The position numbers and the translations under genes are program-made. This document shows positions 17,750 through 26,159 of a stretch of DNA of 64,000 bases, piece after piece. The notes beneath the pieces are model-generated. The model did not search any database. It was given only the letters and a program-made list of their open reading frames with translations, and had not been told where the DNA came from. Position 1 is the stretch's first letter. Each line of letters begins with the position of its first letter. The stretch covers positions 1 through 64,000 of the forward strand of contig DASVQI010000012.1 in the NCBI GenBank assembly GCA_036389255.1, written 5' to 3'. Source of the DNA: JACVRN01 sp036389255. GTDB taxonomy: Bacteria > Acidobacteriota > Blastocatellia > Pyrinomonadales > Pyrinomonadaceae.

Positions 17750-19033
17750 ATGAAAAACAACGGAACTAGCACGAGGGCCGGAGAGTCAAGGCCGCGCAGG
17801 CTGCTGCTGTGCCTGGACGGCGTGCCGCTTGAGGTGATGAAGGCGGCAAAGGGGCGCGGCCTTTTCGACAATTTCAATGCGCCTTCGCGCCTGCTTTCGC
17901 CTTTTCCTACCATGACGAACATAGCGCTCTCGGCCATGATGCGCGCCTCCGCGCCGCTAGGCTACGAGAGCCTATACTTCGACCGCAAGGCGCGCGAGAT
18001 GCGCGGCGGCGTGGGCAAGTACATTGGCCGACGCACGCCCGACAAGGTTCCTTCCAGCTACATGGACGAGCTGGATTATCAGGAGCCTCTGCCCTTCGAG
18101 TATCTGGTTTACGTCGCGCCGGAGATGGTCTGGCGCGCGGACATGCGACGCTTCCGCGAGCGATTCAACGAAGCCTCGCAAACGCGCGACTACTTCGCTT
18201 TCCTCAAAGGCACGGACGGATTGCTTCACATACGCGGGCGCGAGCGGCTGGACGTGGCGCTCGTGTCACTGGACAAAATCCTGCGTGACATTCAGGCAAG
18301 CTGCGGCAGCGAGACGGAAATCGTGGTCTTCTCGGATCACGGTATGAATCTGGAAGAGAATCGCCGCGTCCATCTTCAAACTCACCTGCGCCGCAACGGC
18401 TATCAGATTACGGACAAGTTCAGCGAGCGCGCGTCGCGTCGAGTGGCCCTGCCCGCCTTCGGCCTCATAGGCTTCTCTGCGCTCTACTGCGCGGACGAAG
18501 AGGCGGCCTCGACCCTTGCGGATTCGCTCTCCGAGCTTGAAGGCGTTGACTTCTCTCTCTTCAGCGAAGGCAAGGGCGTCGTGTGCGTTCGCGGAGAGAA
18601 GGGAAAGGCGCGCATTCATCGCCGCCGCACGGAAGGGGGCGAAGTCTCTTACCGCTACGAATTGCTTGAGAACGACCCGCTACAATTAAGAGGGATTGCG
18701 GACAAGCTTCATGCTGAAGGCGAGATGAATGAAGAAGGCTTCGCGTCGAGCGAAGCGTGGCTCAGGCACACGCACTCGCACACTTACCCTGACGCGCTTG
18801 AGAATCTGTACGAGTCTCTTCAGGGCGAGCGCGTGCGCCATCCTGCCGACGTGCTGGTCAGCCTCAAGGACGGCTATTACTACGGCTCATCCATCTTCAG
18901 CCGCTTCGTGCGACTGGCCGCGACACACGGCAACGCCATGCTCTCTTCCACCTCAGCCTTCATGATGAGCACGCACCGCCAACTGCCCGAAGCCATACGC
19001 GCCAGCCAAGCCCAGCCTATCTTGAGAGGCTAA
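17750..19033 (+). CDS. alkaline-phosphatase-superfamily (type I phosphodiesterase-like) protein
   Basis: This 427-residue protein shows the metal-site pattern of the alkaline phosphatase fold: the first Asp in LLLCLDGVPLE, a Thr in FPTMTNIALSAM that may be the nucleophile, VVFSDHGMNLEE with the Asp-His pair, and a late His cluster HTHSHTYPDA. No signal peptide is seen, which is unusual for the type I phosphodiesterase group and fits phosphoglycerate-mutase-like or nucleotide pyrophosphatase relatives. It probably cleaves a phosphomonoester or diester; the substrate is unknown. It follows the secreted TPR-like gene closely. Confidence 0.8.
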   Translation: MKNNGTSTRAGESRPRRLLLCLDGVPLEVMKAAKGRGLFDNFNAPSRLLSPFPTMTNIALSAMMRASAPLGYESLYFDRKAREMRGGVGKYIGRRTPDKVPSSYMDELDYQEPLPFEYLVYVAPEMVWRADMRRFRERFNEASQTRDYFAFLKGTDGLLHIRGRERLDVALVSLDKILRDIQASCGSETEIVVFSDHGMNLEENRRVHLQTHLRRNGYQITDKFSERASRRVALPAFGLIGFSALYCADEEAASTLADSLSELEGVDFSLFSEGKGVVCVRGEKGKARIHRRRTEGGEVSYRYELLENDPLQLRGIADKLHAEGEMNEEGFASSEAWLRHTHSHTYPDALENLYESLQGERVRHPADVLVSLKDGYYYGSSIFSRFVRLAATHGNAMLSSTSAFMMSTHRQLPEAIRASQAQPILRG

Positions 19034-19048
19034 ATAGACACCCCGCGC

Positions 19049-19105
19049 ACAACAGGCGGGCGGCACTGACAAGAGAATTGCTCTTTCGTGCCGCCCGCGT
19101 GTTGT
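19049..19105. terminator. bidirectional hairpin after the phosphodiesterase-like gene
   Basis: Outer arms at 19049-19066 and 19088-19105 pair over ACAACA and GGCGGGCGGCAC with one extra base on the right arm; an inner stem AAGAG/CTCTT closes the loop. It sits between convergent genes. GTTGTTTGG follows on the plus strand. It is a good terminator candidate for both. Confidence 0.7.
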
Positions 19106-19119
19106 TTGGTCGTTTAGCT

Positions 19120-20049
19120 TTATGCCCGCGCCGTGGAAGTCTGCCCTGAGTTACGCACGCGCGTCGTCTCGCGCTCGAAGATGAAGGCCAGAGACTTGTA
19201 TATGAGCTTGGCGCAGAGGAATGCCGAAGCCGTCTGTCCTTCGACATACGAGTACTCCGTCAAATCCATGCCCACTACGCGGCGCTTGCGTGCGAGCGTG
19301 CGAATGAGCCCGACCGTCTCGTACCAGCCAAGGCCGCCCGGCTCAGGCGTCCCCGTCTGCGCCACCAGCGACGGGTCTAGCCCGTCTATATCAACCGTCA
19401 GATAAACGTTCTCCGTCAGCCCGTCCACAGCCTCGTCCCACCAGTCTGTGCGCCCGACAATATCTTTGGCCCAGAAGATTCGCGTCGGATATTGATTGAG
19501 CGTGCGCGCCTCTTCGGCTGAGATGGAGCGAATCCCGCACTGCACGGATGGAATCTTCATGTCCTTAACCACTCGCGCCATAATTGAAGCATGAGAGTGC
19601 GGCGTGCCGTCATACGTGTCGCGCAAGTCCGCGTGCGCGTCAATCTGAAGCACGGAAAGATTCTCGTACTTTTCCGCGTGAGCGCGAATCACAGGCCCGC
19701 TCACGGAGTGTTCGCCGCCTATCATGGCCACAAATTTTCCGGACGAGACAAGCTCCCTTGCTCTTTCATAAAGCGCCTGCATCATGGCTTCCGGCGGCTC
19801 AACCGAAGGAGTCTCGGCCACTGTGTGTATGCCAAGCTTGTAGACTTCGGCATCCGTCTCCTCGTCATAAAGCTCCATGTTGCGAGAAGCGTCAATAATC
19901 GTCTCGGCCCCTCGCCCCGTGCCCGTCCCGTAAGAGACAGTGCCCTCATAAGAGACGGGCCACACAAGCACCCGCGCACGCTCAAAACTGCTGAACTCTT
20001 CTTCTTCAATCCCGCCGAAGTTCATTGGAAGATTTGCTGATTCGGACAT
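19120..20049 (-). CDS. speB: agmatinase
   Basis: This 309-residue ureohydrolase splits agmatine into putrescine and urea. All manganese-binding motifs are present: GGEHSVS (His), DAHADLRDTYDG (Asp-x-His-x-Asp) and DIDGLDPS (Asp-x-Asp). GTPEPGGLGW after the last motif is typical of agmatinases rather than arginases. The arginine decarboxylase gene 2 kb upstream on the same strand supplies agmatine, so the pathway arginine to agmatine to putrescine is complete in this window. Confidence 0.92.
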   Translation of the reverse strand: MSESANLPMNFGGIEEEEFSSFERARVLVWPVSYEGTVSYGTGTGRGAETIIDASRNMELYDEETDAEVYKLGIHTVAETPSVEPPEAMMQALYERARELVSSGKFVAMIGGEHSVSGPVIRAHAEKYENLSVLQIDAHADLRDTYDGTPHSHASIMARVVKDMKIPSVQCGIRSISAEEARTLNQYPTRIFWAKDIVGRTDWWDEAVDGLTENVYLTVDIDGLDPSLVAQTGTPEPGGLGWYETVGLIRTLARKRRVVGMDLTEYSYVEGQTASAFLCAKLIYKSLAFIFERETTRVRNSGQTSTARA

Positions 20050-20108
20050 GCGGACAGTTTAAAGTGACAGGTCGGCAGGTGACAAGCGGCGGGTAGATGA
20101 AAAGCAGC

Positions 20109-20155
20109 GATGCGTACTGAGTGAAAGACGGAAGCTTTCTTACTCAGCACGCATC
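20109..20155. repeat. intergenic inverted repeat between MerR gene and speB
   Basis: Arms 20109-20122 and 20142-20155 pair over GATGCGT and CTGAGT with one mismatch. Outside this core, GTGACA-type words at about 20064-20088 and TCACTTCTTTTCACTTG at about 20161 pair loosely and run into the last codons of the MerR-type gene. It may end MerR-gene transcription upstream of speB. Confidence 0.55.
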
Positions 20156-20160
20156 ACCCG

Positions 20161-20913
20161 TCACTTCTTTTCACTTGCCACTGCTTTTGAGATGAAGCTG
20201 CTCACTTCATCCGTGTAGGGCTTTTGTGCCCCGGCAGGCCAGTTGGCTTGGTCTGCGTAGAGGCGTTTGAGGCTGGCTAGAATCTCAGGGTTTCCACCCG
20301 TGAAATCTTCAATCAGCCCATTCCATCTGGCGGCGAGAGCCTGCGCGCGCTCGCTCGAAGGGTCTACGCCTTCCGAGATGGCCTGCTCCACTTCCTTCAG
20401 CAGCGCAGCCCATTCGCGTTGTCCTCGCTCCAAAACTTCTGGAGTCCCGCGCGCGGCCAGCTCCGCCAGTTGTTCTTCCGTGTAATATTTCTTGACCCAG
20501 TCCCAGCTATTCTGCATTTCAATCACCTCGATTATTTTAGCGAGCGCTTCCCAATCCGCTCCTTGCCCCGAAGCGATTTGCCGCTCGGCTTTTTCAATCG
20601 CTTCGATGGCAGTCTCTATCTGCCGCCGCCTCTCTCCTAAAATCTCTCTCTGTAGGCGCAGAGTCGTCAACAGGTCTGGCGCGTCCCGATCAAGCATGCT
20701 CTTTATCTGTTTCAGAGGCAGCCCCATGAATTTCAACGTCACAACCTGCTGAAGCCTTACGAAGTCGCGCTCGCCGTACAGGCGATACCCTGCGGCAGTT
20801 CTCCCGCTAGGCTTCAAGAGCCCCAGCCGGTCGTAATGATGCAGCGCCCGCACGGTCATGCCCGTGAGCCGGGCGAACTCGCTCGCCTGATACAGGTTGT
20901 TTGTCTCCCTCAT
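20161..20913 (-). CDS. MerR-family regulator with TipAS effector domain
   Basis: This 250-residue protein has an N-terminal MerR winged helix (ASEFARLTGMTVRALHHYDR, then RTAAGYRLYGERD), a coiled-coil dimer helix (residues about 75-115) and a C-terminal helical domain of TipAS type (WVKKYYTEEQLAEL, then WAALLKEVEQAISEGVDPSS). TipAS domains bind small, often antibiotic-like, ligands. It is encoded between speB and the deoxyhypusine-synthase-like gene. The promoter just upstream (20939-20969) has the long spacer and central dyad expected for self-regulation by a MerR protein. AGGTGA precedes the ATG at good spacing. Confidence 0.9.
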   Translation of the reverse strand: MRETNNLYQASEFARLTGMTVRALHHYDRLGLLKPSGRTAAGYRLYGERDFVRLQQVVTLKFMGLPLKQIKSMLDRDAPDLLTTLRLQREILGERRRQIETAIEAIEKAERQIASGQGADWEALAKIIEVIEMQNSWDWVKKYYTEEQLAELAARGTPEVLERGQREWAALLKEVEQAISEGVDPSSERAQALAARWNGLIEDFTGGNPEILASLKRLYADQANWPAGAQKPYTDEVSSFISKAVASEKK

Positions 20914-20938
20914 TGGCGTTCACCTCGCTTCAACACGG

Positions 20939-20969
20939 ATGCTAAAGCCTGACGTAAGGTCAGGGTCAA
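20939..20969 (-). promoter_or_regulatory. MerR-type promoter with operator in a 19-bp spacer
   Basis: On the minus strand TTGACC (20964-20969) and TAGCAT (20939-20944) are separated by 19 bp, the over-long spacer typical of MerR-controlled promoters. A perfect dyad CCTGAC-5-GTCAGG (20948-20964) is centred in the spacer. It reads toward the MerR/TipAS gene, starting 26 bp downstream. This strongly suggests autoregulation by DNA untwisting; binding itself is inferred. Confidence 0.75.
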
Positions 20970-21035
20970 GATGTTTTTTGAAAAAGATAGAGCCGCAGGC
21001 GCCGAGGTTACAAGCACCGTCCTGTAGAAACAAAA

Positions 21036-21070
21036 AAGCCAGCAGTCGGATTGCTGATGACTGCTGGCTT
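21036..21070 (-). terminator. rho-independent terminator of the deoxyhypusine-synthase-like gene
   Basis: A 12-bp perfect stem (AAGCCAGCAGTC, arms 21036-21047 and 21059-21070) is followed on the minus strand by six T residues (complement of 21032-21037). It lies 21 bp after the stop of the gene at 21091. It separates that gene from the MerR-type gene, which has its own promoter. Confidence 0.8.
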
Positions 21071-21090
21071 CTGAACTCTGACTCCTGCTT

Positions 21091-22152
21091 TTACGGAACT
21101 TCGACCGTCAGGTCTTTGCCCATGAAGGTGAAGTTTGGCCGCTTGCGTCCCTTCATGTACTTGGCTGCGGTTTGCGAGAGGGCTGTGACCAGAATGGGTA
21201 GCGCTATCGTCGCGTCGCAGTTGACGTAAGCGGTCAGAGCGCCGCGCGCCAGCTTGCCGAAGAGCAGCGAGTCGTCGCTGAAGGTGGAAGCCGAGCGCCC
21301 GCCCGGATGCGGCGCGTCCGTTGAGACTGTAATCGCGTACTTGTGGCCGCGCGCCGGAATCTTGAAGATGTTGGTCGAGACTTCAGTCTGTTGTATGAAG
21401 TTTTTGGCCGTCCCGCCGCCGAGGTTTATGACGCCTGAGACGCGCGCACGCGCGCTTATCTGCGTCATGTCCAGCACGTCCTGAACTATGTCGAACTGAA
21501 AATTATTCTTCTTCTCGAAGCGCGAGCCCGCTATGCCTACGGCTATGGAGCTGTTGGCTATGTTCGGGCAGAAGACGGGCACGCGCGCCTTGTAGGCTGA
21601 GGTCAGCACGCCGTCTTCGGAAGCTATCTCGGCCAGCTCGCGCCCGAGCAGGTGAAGGAACTCTCGCGTCGAATAGGGGCGCGTCTGGTCTAGCTGGTTA
21701 GTGAAACCCCCAACCCACTCGTCTGCCTCGCGGTACTCTTCGTCCGAGGCCAGCAAGTCCCACATGCGATTTATCTGTGACGCCTCAAGCTCTGCGTCCG
21801 TCATCGAAGGATGCGCCTGAAAGTGGTGGCGGCCCAGAGTCTCGTGCAGGTCGTGAAAGAGAATCGAGCCTGAGAGCACCAGCACGTCCACGAAGCGGTT
21901 CTTGATGACGTAGGCCAGCAGCCGCCTCATGCCGGAAGGAATCAGTGCGCCGGATGCAGCTACGAAAACGGTCGTGTTGTCGCCAAGCATGTCCAGCCAG
22001 ATGCGATGCGCCTCGGCCAGTTGCCTTGCGCCCAGCCCGGTGCCCTCCATCTTTTCCAGAAGCCCTGCCACCGAGCGGTCACGATCCACCTGTATGGGCC
22101 GCGTCGGCACGGTCAGATATTTAGAGGGTTTAGGTTTTCGCTGAGTTACCAT
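21091..22152 (-). CDS. deoxyhypusine synthase-like protein (polyamine transferase)
   Basis: The start is placed at the ATG at 22152 (MVTQRKPKPSKYLTV), which follows GGAG by seven bases; 353 residues result. The fold markers of deoxyhypusine synthase are visible: SGSILFHDL, VFCPNIANSSIA, INLGGGTAKNF and the catalytic-lysine segment LLFGKLARG with Lys300. In the eukaryotic enzyme the GGG loop is followed by two His residues (KHH); here it reads KNF. Bacteria lack the usual substrate eIF5A, so the acceptor must differ; homospermidine synthase activity is one option known for plant relatives. Flanking arginine decarboxylase and agmatinase genes tie it to polyamines. Confidence 0.85.
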   Translation of the reverse strand: MVTQRKPKPSKYLTVPTRPIQVDRDRSVAGLLEKMEGTGLGARQLAEAHRIWLDMLGDNTTVFVAASGALIPSGMRRLLAYVIKNRFVDVLVLSGSILFHDLHETLGRHHFQAHPSMTDAELEASQINRMWDLLASDEEYREADEWVGGFTNQLDQTRPYSTREFLHLLGRELAEIASEDGVLTSAYKARVPVFCPNIANSSIAVGIAGSRFEKKNNFQFDIVQDVLDMTQISARARVSGVINLGGGTAKNFIQQTEVSTNIFKIPARGHKYAITVSTDAPHPGGRSASTFSDDSLLFGKLARGALTAYVNCDATIALPILVTALSQTAAKYMKGRKRPNFTFMGKDLTVEVP

Positions 22153-22164
22153 ACGTTTCTCCGA

Positions 22165-22240
22165 AAAGCAGTAATCCGTAACCAGTAAAAGCAAAACGGT
22201 CTTTGCTACAAACTGCAAACTGATTGCTGAAAACTGCTTT
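22165..22240. repeat. intergenic inverted repeat between speA and the DHS-like gene
   Basis: Arms begin AAAGCAGTAATC (22165 on) and end with the complement of AAAGCAGTTTTC at 22240; they match at about 17 of 22 positions. A second small stem, AGCAAAACGGTCTTTGCT, closes the loop. The right arm includes two bases of the speA stop codon (22239-22241). It lies between two genes on the same strand. Confidence 0.6.
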
Positions 22241-24215
22241 AATCTCTTCTGCGCTTGCCGCGTGTCCCCTCGCCGTTGACGGCCAGATAGGTGTAAGCGT
22301 CATAGCGCGATTCGTAAAAGTCTATTATCTCGGCGGCTTCTGCTTCCGAGAGTTCTTCGTCCTTGACGCGCTGCGCTACCTGCCGGCGAAAGCCGTCGTG
22401 CAGCAGCCCGCGCTCGTAACGTGCGCGCTCTGCGGCCTGACCCACGGTCGTACCGCGTATCACTTTCTTTATCAGGTAGCCCTCTTCGTCAATGTGTATG
22501 TGCGCTTCGTTAGGCGTGCCGAAGAGGTTATGGTTATTGCCCATCACTTCCTGGTACGCGCCTACGAGCATAAAGGCGAGGTAGTAAGGCTCGTCCGGCG
22601 TGAGCTTGTGAAGCTCAAGCACCTGCTTGACATCGTGCAGGTCTACGAACTTGTCCACGATGCCGTCCGAATCACAGGTGATGTCGCACAGCGTCGCGTA
22701 TTCCGTCGGCACCTTGTTAAGCCCATGTATCGGGACGATGGGGAAAAGCTGATCCAGCGCCCAGTGATCCGGCACCGAGCGAAAGACCGAAAAATTGGTC
22801 AGGTACTTGGCGCACAGAAGCTTGCGAAGCTCGCCAAACTCCTCCGAGATGTATTTGGCCTGCTGCGCATATTTGTCTGCGCGCTCGCACACATCCCAGA
22901 AGAGGACTTCTCCCTTGGCGCGGTCTTCAAGGGAAATCAGACCCAGATTGAAGAGCGTGAACAACTCTTCTCTATGCTCAAGCGCGTCGTGGTAATACTC
23001 ACGATAATTCTTGACGGAGATGGATTCGCGCAAGTCTCCAAGCTCTACGACCACCTGCGGGTCATCCTCTTCAATCTCCATGGGCGAGATGTCTTCCACC
23101 ACAGTCTCAATCTCGTCCACGACGTTGGTGACGATAATGGCGTGATAGGCCGCGAGGTAGCGCCCCGATTCCTGAATAATCGTAGGATGCGGCACGTTCT
23201 CGTCTTCGCAGACGGTCTTAATCGTGTAGATAACGTCGTTGGCGAACTCCTGCGCCGTGTAGTTGGCCGAAGAATCGAACGCGGTCTTGGAGCCGTCGTA
23301 ATCAACGGCCATGCCGCCGCCCACGTCCAGAAGGTCTATGGGCACTTTCATCTGCCGCACCTTGGCGTAGACGCGCGCGGCCTCCTTCATGGCGTTCTTG
23401 ATGCGCTTGATGTCGGTAAGCTGCGAGCCAATGTGGAAGTGCAGGAGCCTGAGCATGTCTATGCGTCCGGCTTCGCGCATCCGTCCTATGACTTCCAGAA
23501 TCTCAGTGGTCGTCAAGCCGAACTTGGCCGCCTCGCCGCCCGACTTTTCCCAGCGCCCCGAGCCCTTTGAGTAGAGCTTGACGCGCATGCCTACCATGGG
23601 CAGCGCGCCTTCCTGTTCTTCCGAGATGCGAAGGATGTGCTCAAGCTCGGACAACTTCTCTATGACGATGACGATGCGCTTGCCTGCCATCGCGCCGCAG
23701 AAGGCCAGCCGTATGAACTCTTCGTCCTTGAAGCCGTTCAGCACGAGCAGGCTGTCCGGCGATTGATCCATCGCCAGCGCCGCGTAAAGCTCAGCCTTAG
23801 AGCCCGCCTCAAGGCCGAAGTCATAGCGAGTGCCTTCCCTCAGATACTCTTCAACCACAGCTCGCTGCTGGTTGACCTTCATGGGATAGACGCACATGTG
23901 CGTGCCCTGATACTCGAATTCGCGTATCGATTTACTGAAGGCACGCTGTAATTTTCGTACCTGTCCGGCAATGAGCTGCGGAAAACGCAGCAGGACGGGC
24001 GCAGTTATACCGCGACGGTTAAGGTCGTCTATTATCTCTTTCAAGTCCGCCGCGCGGCTGTCATTTTCCGCCGGATGGACTATGAGATTGCCCTTGCGGT
24101 TTACGTCGAAGTAACCGGCTCCCCAATTCTCTATGCCATAGGTTTCAACCGTCTGTTCGATGGCCGTGGTCAATTCTGAGATTCCCCCCTTGCCTGCCCA
24201 CTCTCGCGGGCGCAC
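22239..24215 (-). CDS. speA: biosynthetic arginine decarboxylase
   Basis: This 658-residue fold-type III PLP enzyme converts arginine to agmatine. It has the PLP lysine in VYPMKVNQQ, the barrel motifs LGLEAGSKAEL-like (FGLEAGSKAELY) and HFHIGSQL, and the C-terminal active-site CDITCDSDG. Length matches the SpeA family. The frame opens at a GTG at 24215 without a clear ribosome site. The TTG at 24173, preceded by GGGGG, would give MTTAIEQTVETYGIENWG and fits the family N terminus better, so it may be the true start. It is divergent from glnA and heads the polyamine block that also has the DHS-like gene and agmatinase. Confidence 0.93.
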   Translation of the reverse strand: MRPREWAGKGGISELTTAIEQTVETYGIENWGAGYFDVNRKGNLIVHPAENDSRAADLKEIIDDLNRRGITAPVLLRFPQLIAGQVRKLQRAFSKSIREFEYQGTHMCVYPMKVNQQRAVVEEYLREGTRYDFGLEAGSKAELYAALAMDQSPDSLLVLNGFKDEEFIRLAFCGAMAGKRIVIVIEKLSELEHILRISEEQEGALPMVGMRVKLYSKGSGRWEKSGGEAAKFGLTTTEILEVIGRMREAGRIDMLRLLHFHIGSQLTDIKRIKNAMKEAARVYAKVRQMKVPIDLLDVGGGMAVDYDGSKTAFDSSANYTAQEFANDVIYTIKTVCEDENVPHPTIIQESGRYLAAYHAIIVTNVVDEIETVVEDISPMEIEEDDPQVVVELGDLRESISVKNYREYYHDALEHREELFTLFNLGLISLEDRAKGEVLFWDVCERADKYAQQAKYISEEFGELRKLLCAKYLTNFSVFRSVPDHWALDQLFPIVPIHGLNKVPTEYATLCDITCDSDGIVDKFVDLHDVKQVLELHKLTPDEPYYLAFMLVGAYQEVMGNNHNLFGTPNEAHIHIDEEGYLIKKVIRGTTVGQAAERARYERGLLHDGFRRQVAQRVKDEELSEAEAAEIIDFYESRYDAYTYLAVNGEGTRGKRRRD

Positions 24216-24617
24216 AGGCTTACATTCAACGAGGCGCGAGAGCAGCCTCTCTTATTCAAGTAGCGGAGATTCATGGCTGGAACACTAAGACTCGGCAATT
24301 TAACAGAAAAAGCGGGGCTGGTAAATAATTTTCTTCCCGCGCGAAAAATCCATCTCGCTATTTAAGTCTGCACGCTCGAACACTTTAGGTTGTAAAAGCA
24401 ACGGTTCCTCTCTTTTCATGAGACTTTTCTGTCACAAAAAAACTTGACATGCACGGCGCGGCCACTATAATGCAAAGCTTTTTACGGTCGTCCGTAGTAT
24501 GACGGCAAGATTCATCCCGCACACCAGCCACGGTTATTCCCTTACGGCCGCGCCAGCCGCTTCAAAAAGCGCGGTTCGCACCCCCAACACTCCCAAAAAA
24601 GTTATTCAGGAGAAAAT
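24216..24617. other. 402-bp divergent control region between speA and glnA
   Basis: No gene is seen. The glnA side holds a consensus promoter (24444-24471) and an untranslated leader of about 140 bp with AGGAG six bases before the ATG. The leader contains a small GC-rich hairpin near 24545-24585 (CCGC/GCGG) of doubtful meaning. The speA side is AT-richer, but no clear promoter was found for that direction. Confidence 0.6.
24444..24471 (+). promoter_or_regulatory. consensus sigma70 promoter of glnA
   Basis: TTGACA at 24444-24449 and TATAAT at 24466-24471 are both perfect consensus, separated by 16 bp. No other site in the window is this good. It would give a leader of about 140 bases. A near-consensus housekeeping promoter argues against sigma54 control; the typical GG-10-GC sigma54 element was not seen. 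Confidence 0.85.
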
Positions 24618-26042
24618 ATGAACGCTAAAACTGCCTTAAAATATGCAACCGACCAGGGAGCAAAGTTTGTCTCCGTGCGTTTTACGGACTTGCCGGGCGC
24701 CTGGCATCATCTGACATTTCCGATTAACCAGCTTTCCGAAGACTCTTTTGAAGACGGATTTGGCTTTGACGCCTCTTCCTTGCGCGGCTGGGCTTCGATT
24801 CACGAATCAGACATGCTGCTTATCCCGGACTCCACGCGTTTCTGGATGGATCCCTTCTCGGACGAGCCGACCGTCTGCTTCATAGGCAACGCCGTTGACC
24901 CCATCACCAAAGAGGGCTACGGGTTCGACCCCAGAAGCGTGGCCGTGCGCGCCGAAAGCTATCTGAAATTCACGGGCATAGCCGACACGGCCTTCTTCGG
25001 CCCCGAAGCCGAGTTCTTCGTCTTCGATTCCGTCAAGTTTCACAACGAGCAGAACTCTTCCGGTTACACGATTGACTCGGACGAGGCGCACTGGAACTCA
25101 GGCCGAGACGCTGACGAGTTCAGTGGCACAAACCTTGGCTACCGCATTCGCGCCAAGGAAGGCTACGTGCCCGTCCCGCCTGCGGACTCTCTGAGCGACC
25201 TGCGCTCGGAAATCTCGCTGACGCTCGCCACCTGCGGCATCAACGTGGAGTGTCATCACCACGAGGTCGCCACGGCCGGACAGTGCGAGATAGATTTCCG
25301 CTTCTCCACGCTCTTGGGTACGGCCGACAATCTACAGCTCTTCAAGTACGTGGTGCGCAACACCGCATACAACTACGGCAAGGCCGCGACCTTCATGCCG
25401 AAGCCCATTTACGGCGACAACGGCTCAGGCATGCACTGTCACCAGAGCCTCTGGAAAAATGAGAAGCCGCTATTTGCGGGCGACGGCTACGCGGGGATTT
25501 CAGAGATGGCGCGCTACTACATAGGCGGACTTCTCAGGCACGCGCCCGCCATTGTGGCCTTCGCAGCGCCGACCACGAACAGCTACAAGCGGCTCGTGCC
25601 GGGCTTTGAAGCTCCGGTGAATCTGGCTTACTCGGCGCGCAATCGCTCGGCGGCGATACGCATCCCGATGTTCTCCACCAACCCTAAGCAGAAGCGTCTG
25701 GAGTTTCGTCCGCCCGACCCGAGCTGCAACCCATACCTTGCCTTTTCAGCGATGCTGCTGGCGGGGCTGGACGGCATACAGAACCGCATAGACCCGGGCG
25801 AGCCGCTAGACAAGGACATCTACGACCTGTCGCCGGAAGAGCTGAAGGACGTGCCATCTTTGCCGGGCTCGCTGGATGAATCACTCAGGGCGCTCGAAGC
25901 CGACCACGAGTTCCTGCTCAAGGGCGATGTCTTCACGCCGCAGATGATTGAGCGCTGGATTACATACAAGCGCGAGCGCGAGATTCAGCCGCTCAACATG
26001 CGCCCGCACCCGCTTGAGTTCGGCATGTACTTCGACATCTAA
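24618..26042 (+). CDS. glnA: glutamine synthetase type I
   Basis: This 474-residue enzyme makes glutamine from glutamate, ammonia and ATP. It begins with the beta-grasp domain (VSVRFTDLPGAWHHLTF) and carries FGPEAEFFVFDS (metal-binding Glu pair), GSGMHCHQSLW, and the ATP-site KRLVPGFEAPVN with NRSAAIRIP. Tyr402 in DKDIYDLSPEE aligns with the adenylylation tyrosine of enterobacterial GlnA. GlnE, which adenylylates this residue, is encoded 3.3 kb downstream at 29318. Dodecameric GSI-beta type is expected. A strong ribosome site (AGGAG) precedes the ATG. Confidence 0.96.
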   Translation: MNAKTALKYATDQGAKFVSVRFTDLPGAWHHLTFPINQLSEDSFEDGFGFDASSLRGWASIHESDMLLIPDSTRFWMDPFSDEPTVCFIGNAVDPITKEGYGFDPRSVAVRAESYLKFTGIADTAFFGPEAEFFVFDSVKFHNEQNSSGYTIDSDEAHWNSGRDADEFSGTNLGYRIRAKEGYVPVPPADSLSDLRSEISLTLATCGINVECHHHEVATAGQCEIDFRFSTLLGTADNLQLFKYVVRNTAYNYGKAATFMPKPIYGDNGSGMHCHQSLWKNEKPLFAGDGYAGISEMARYYIGGLLRHAPAIVAFAAPTTNSYKRLVPGFEAPVNLAYSARNRSAAIRIPMFSTNPKQKRLEFRPPDPSCNPYLAFSAMLLAGLDGIQNRIDPGEPLDKDIYDLSPEELKDVPSLPGSLDESLRALEADHEFLLKGDVFTPQMIERWITYKREREIQPLNMRPHPLEFGMYFDI

Positions 26043-26045
26043 AAC

Positions 26046-26156
26046 AGTCTAGAGAGTCTAGAGAGTCTGGAGAGTCTAGAGAGAAAGAATCTAGTTGACT
26101 CTCCAGACTCTCTGGACTCTACAGACTCTCTAGACTCTAAGGACTCTCTGGACTTC
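26046..26156. repeat. tandem 9-bp inverted repeat filling the glnA-GNAT gap
   Basis: The left half is four tandem nonamers GTCTAGAGA (one has TGG) starting at 26047. After a short centre (AAAGAATCTAGTTGA) the right half has six nonamers of the form CTCTCTGGA / CTCTCTAGA, the reverse complement in the same nine-base phase. Nearly all of the 117-bp intergenic space consists of this element. It would fold into a long imperfect hairpin in the glnA transcript. Confidence 0.8.
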
Positions 26157-26159
26157 TTT

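Noticed and set aside
22224..23570. 448-codon open frame on the plus strand
   Set aside because: It is exactly antisense to speA, whose protein is a full-length match to a known family; GC-rich third positions keep the opposite strand open.
26046..26156. Possible CRISPR array
   Set aside because: Repeats are nine bases in direct contact with no spacers, and they invert in the middle; no cas gene is near.
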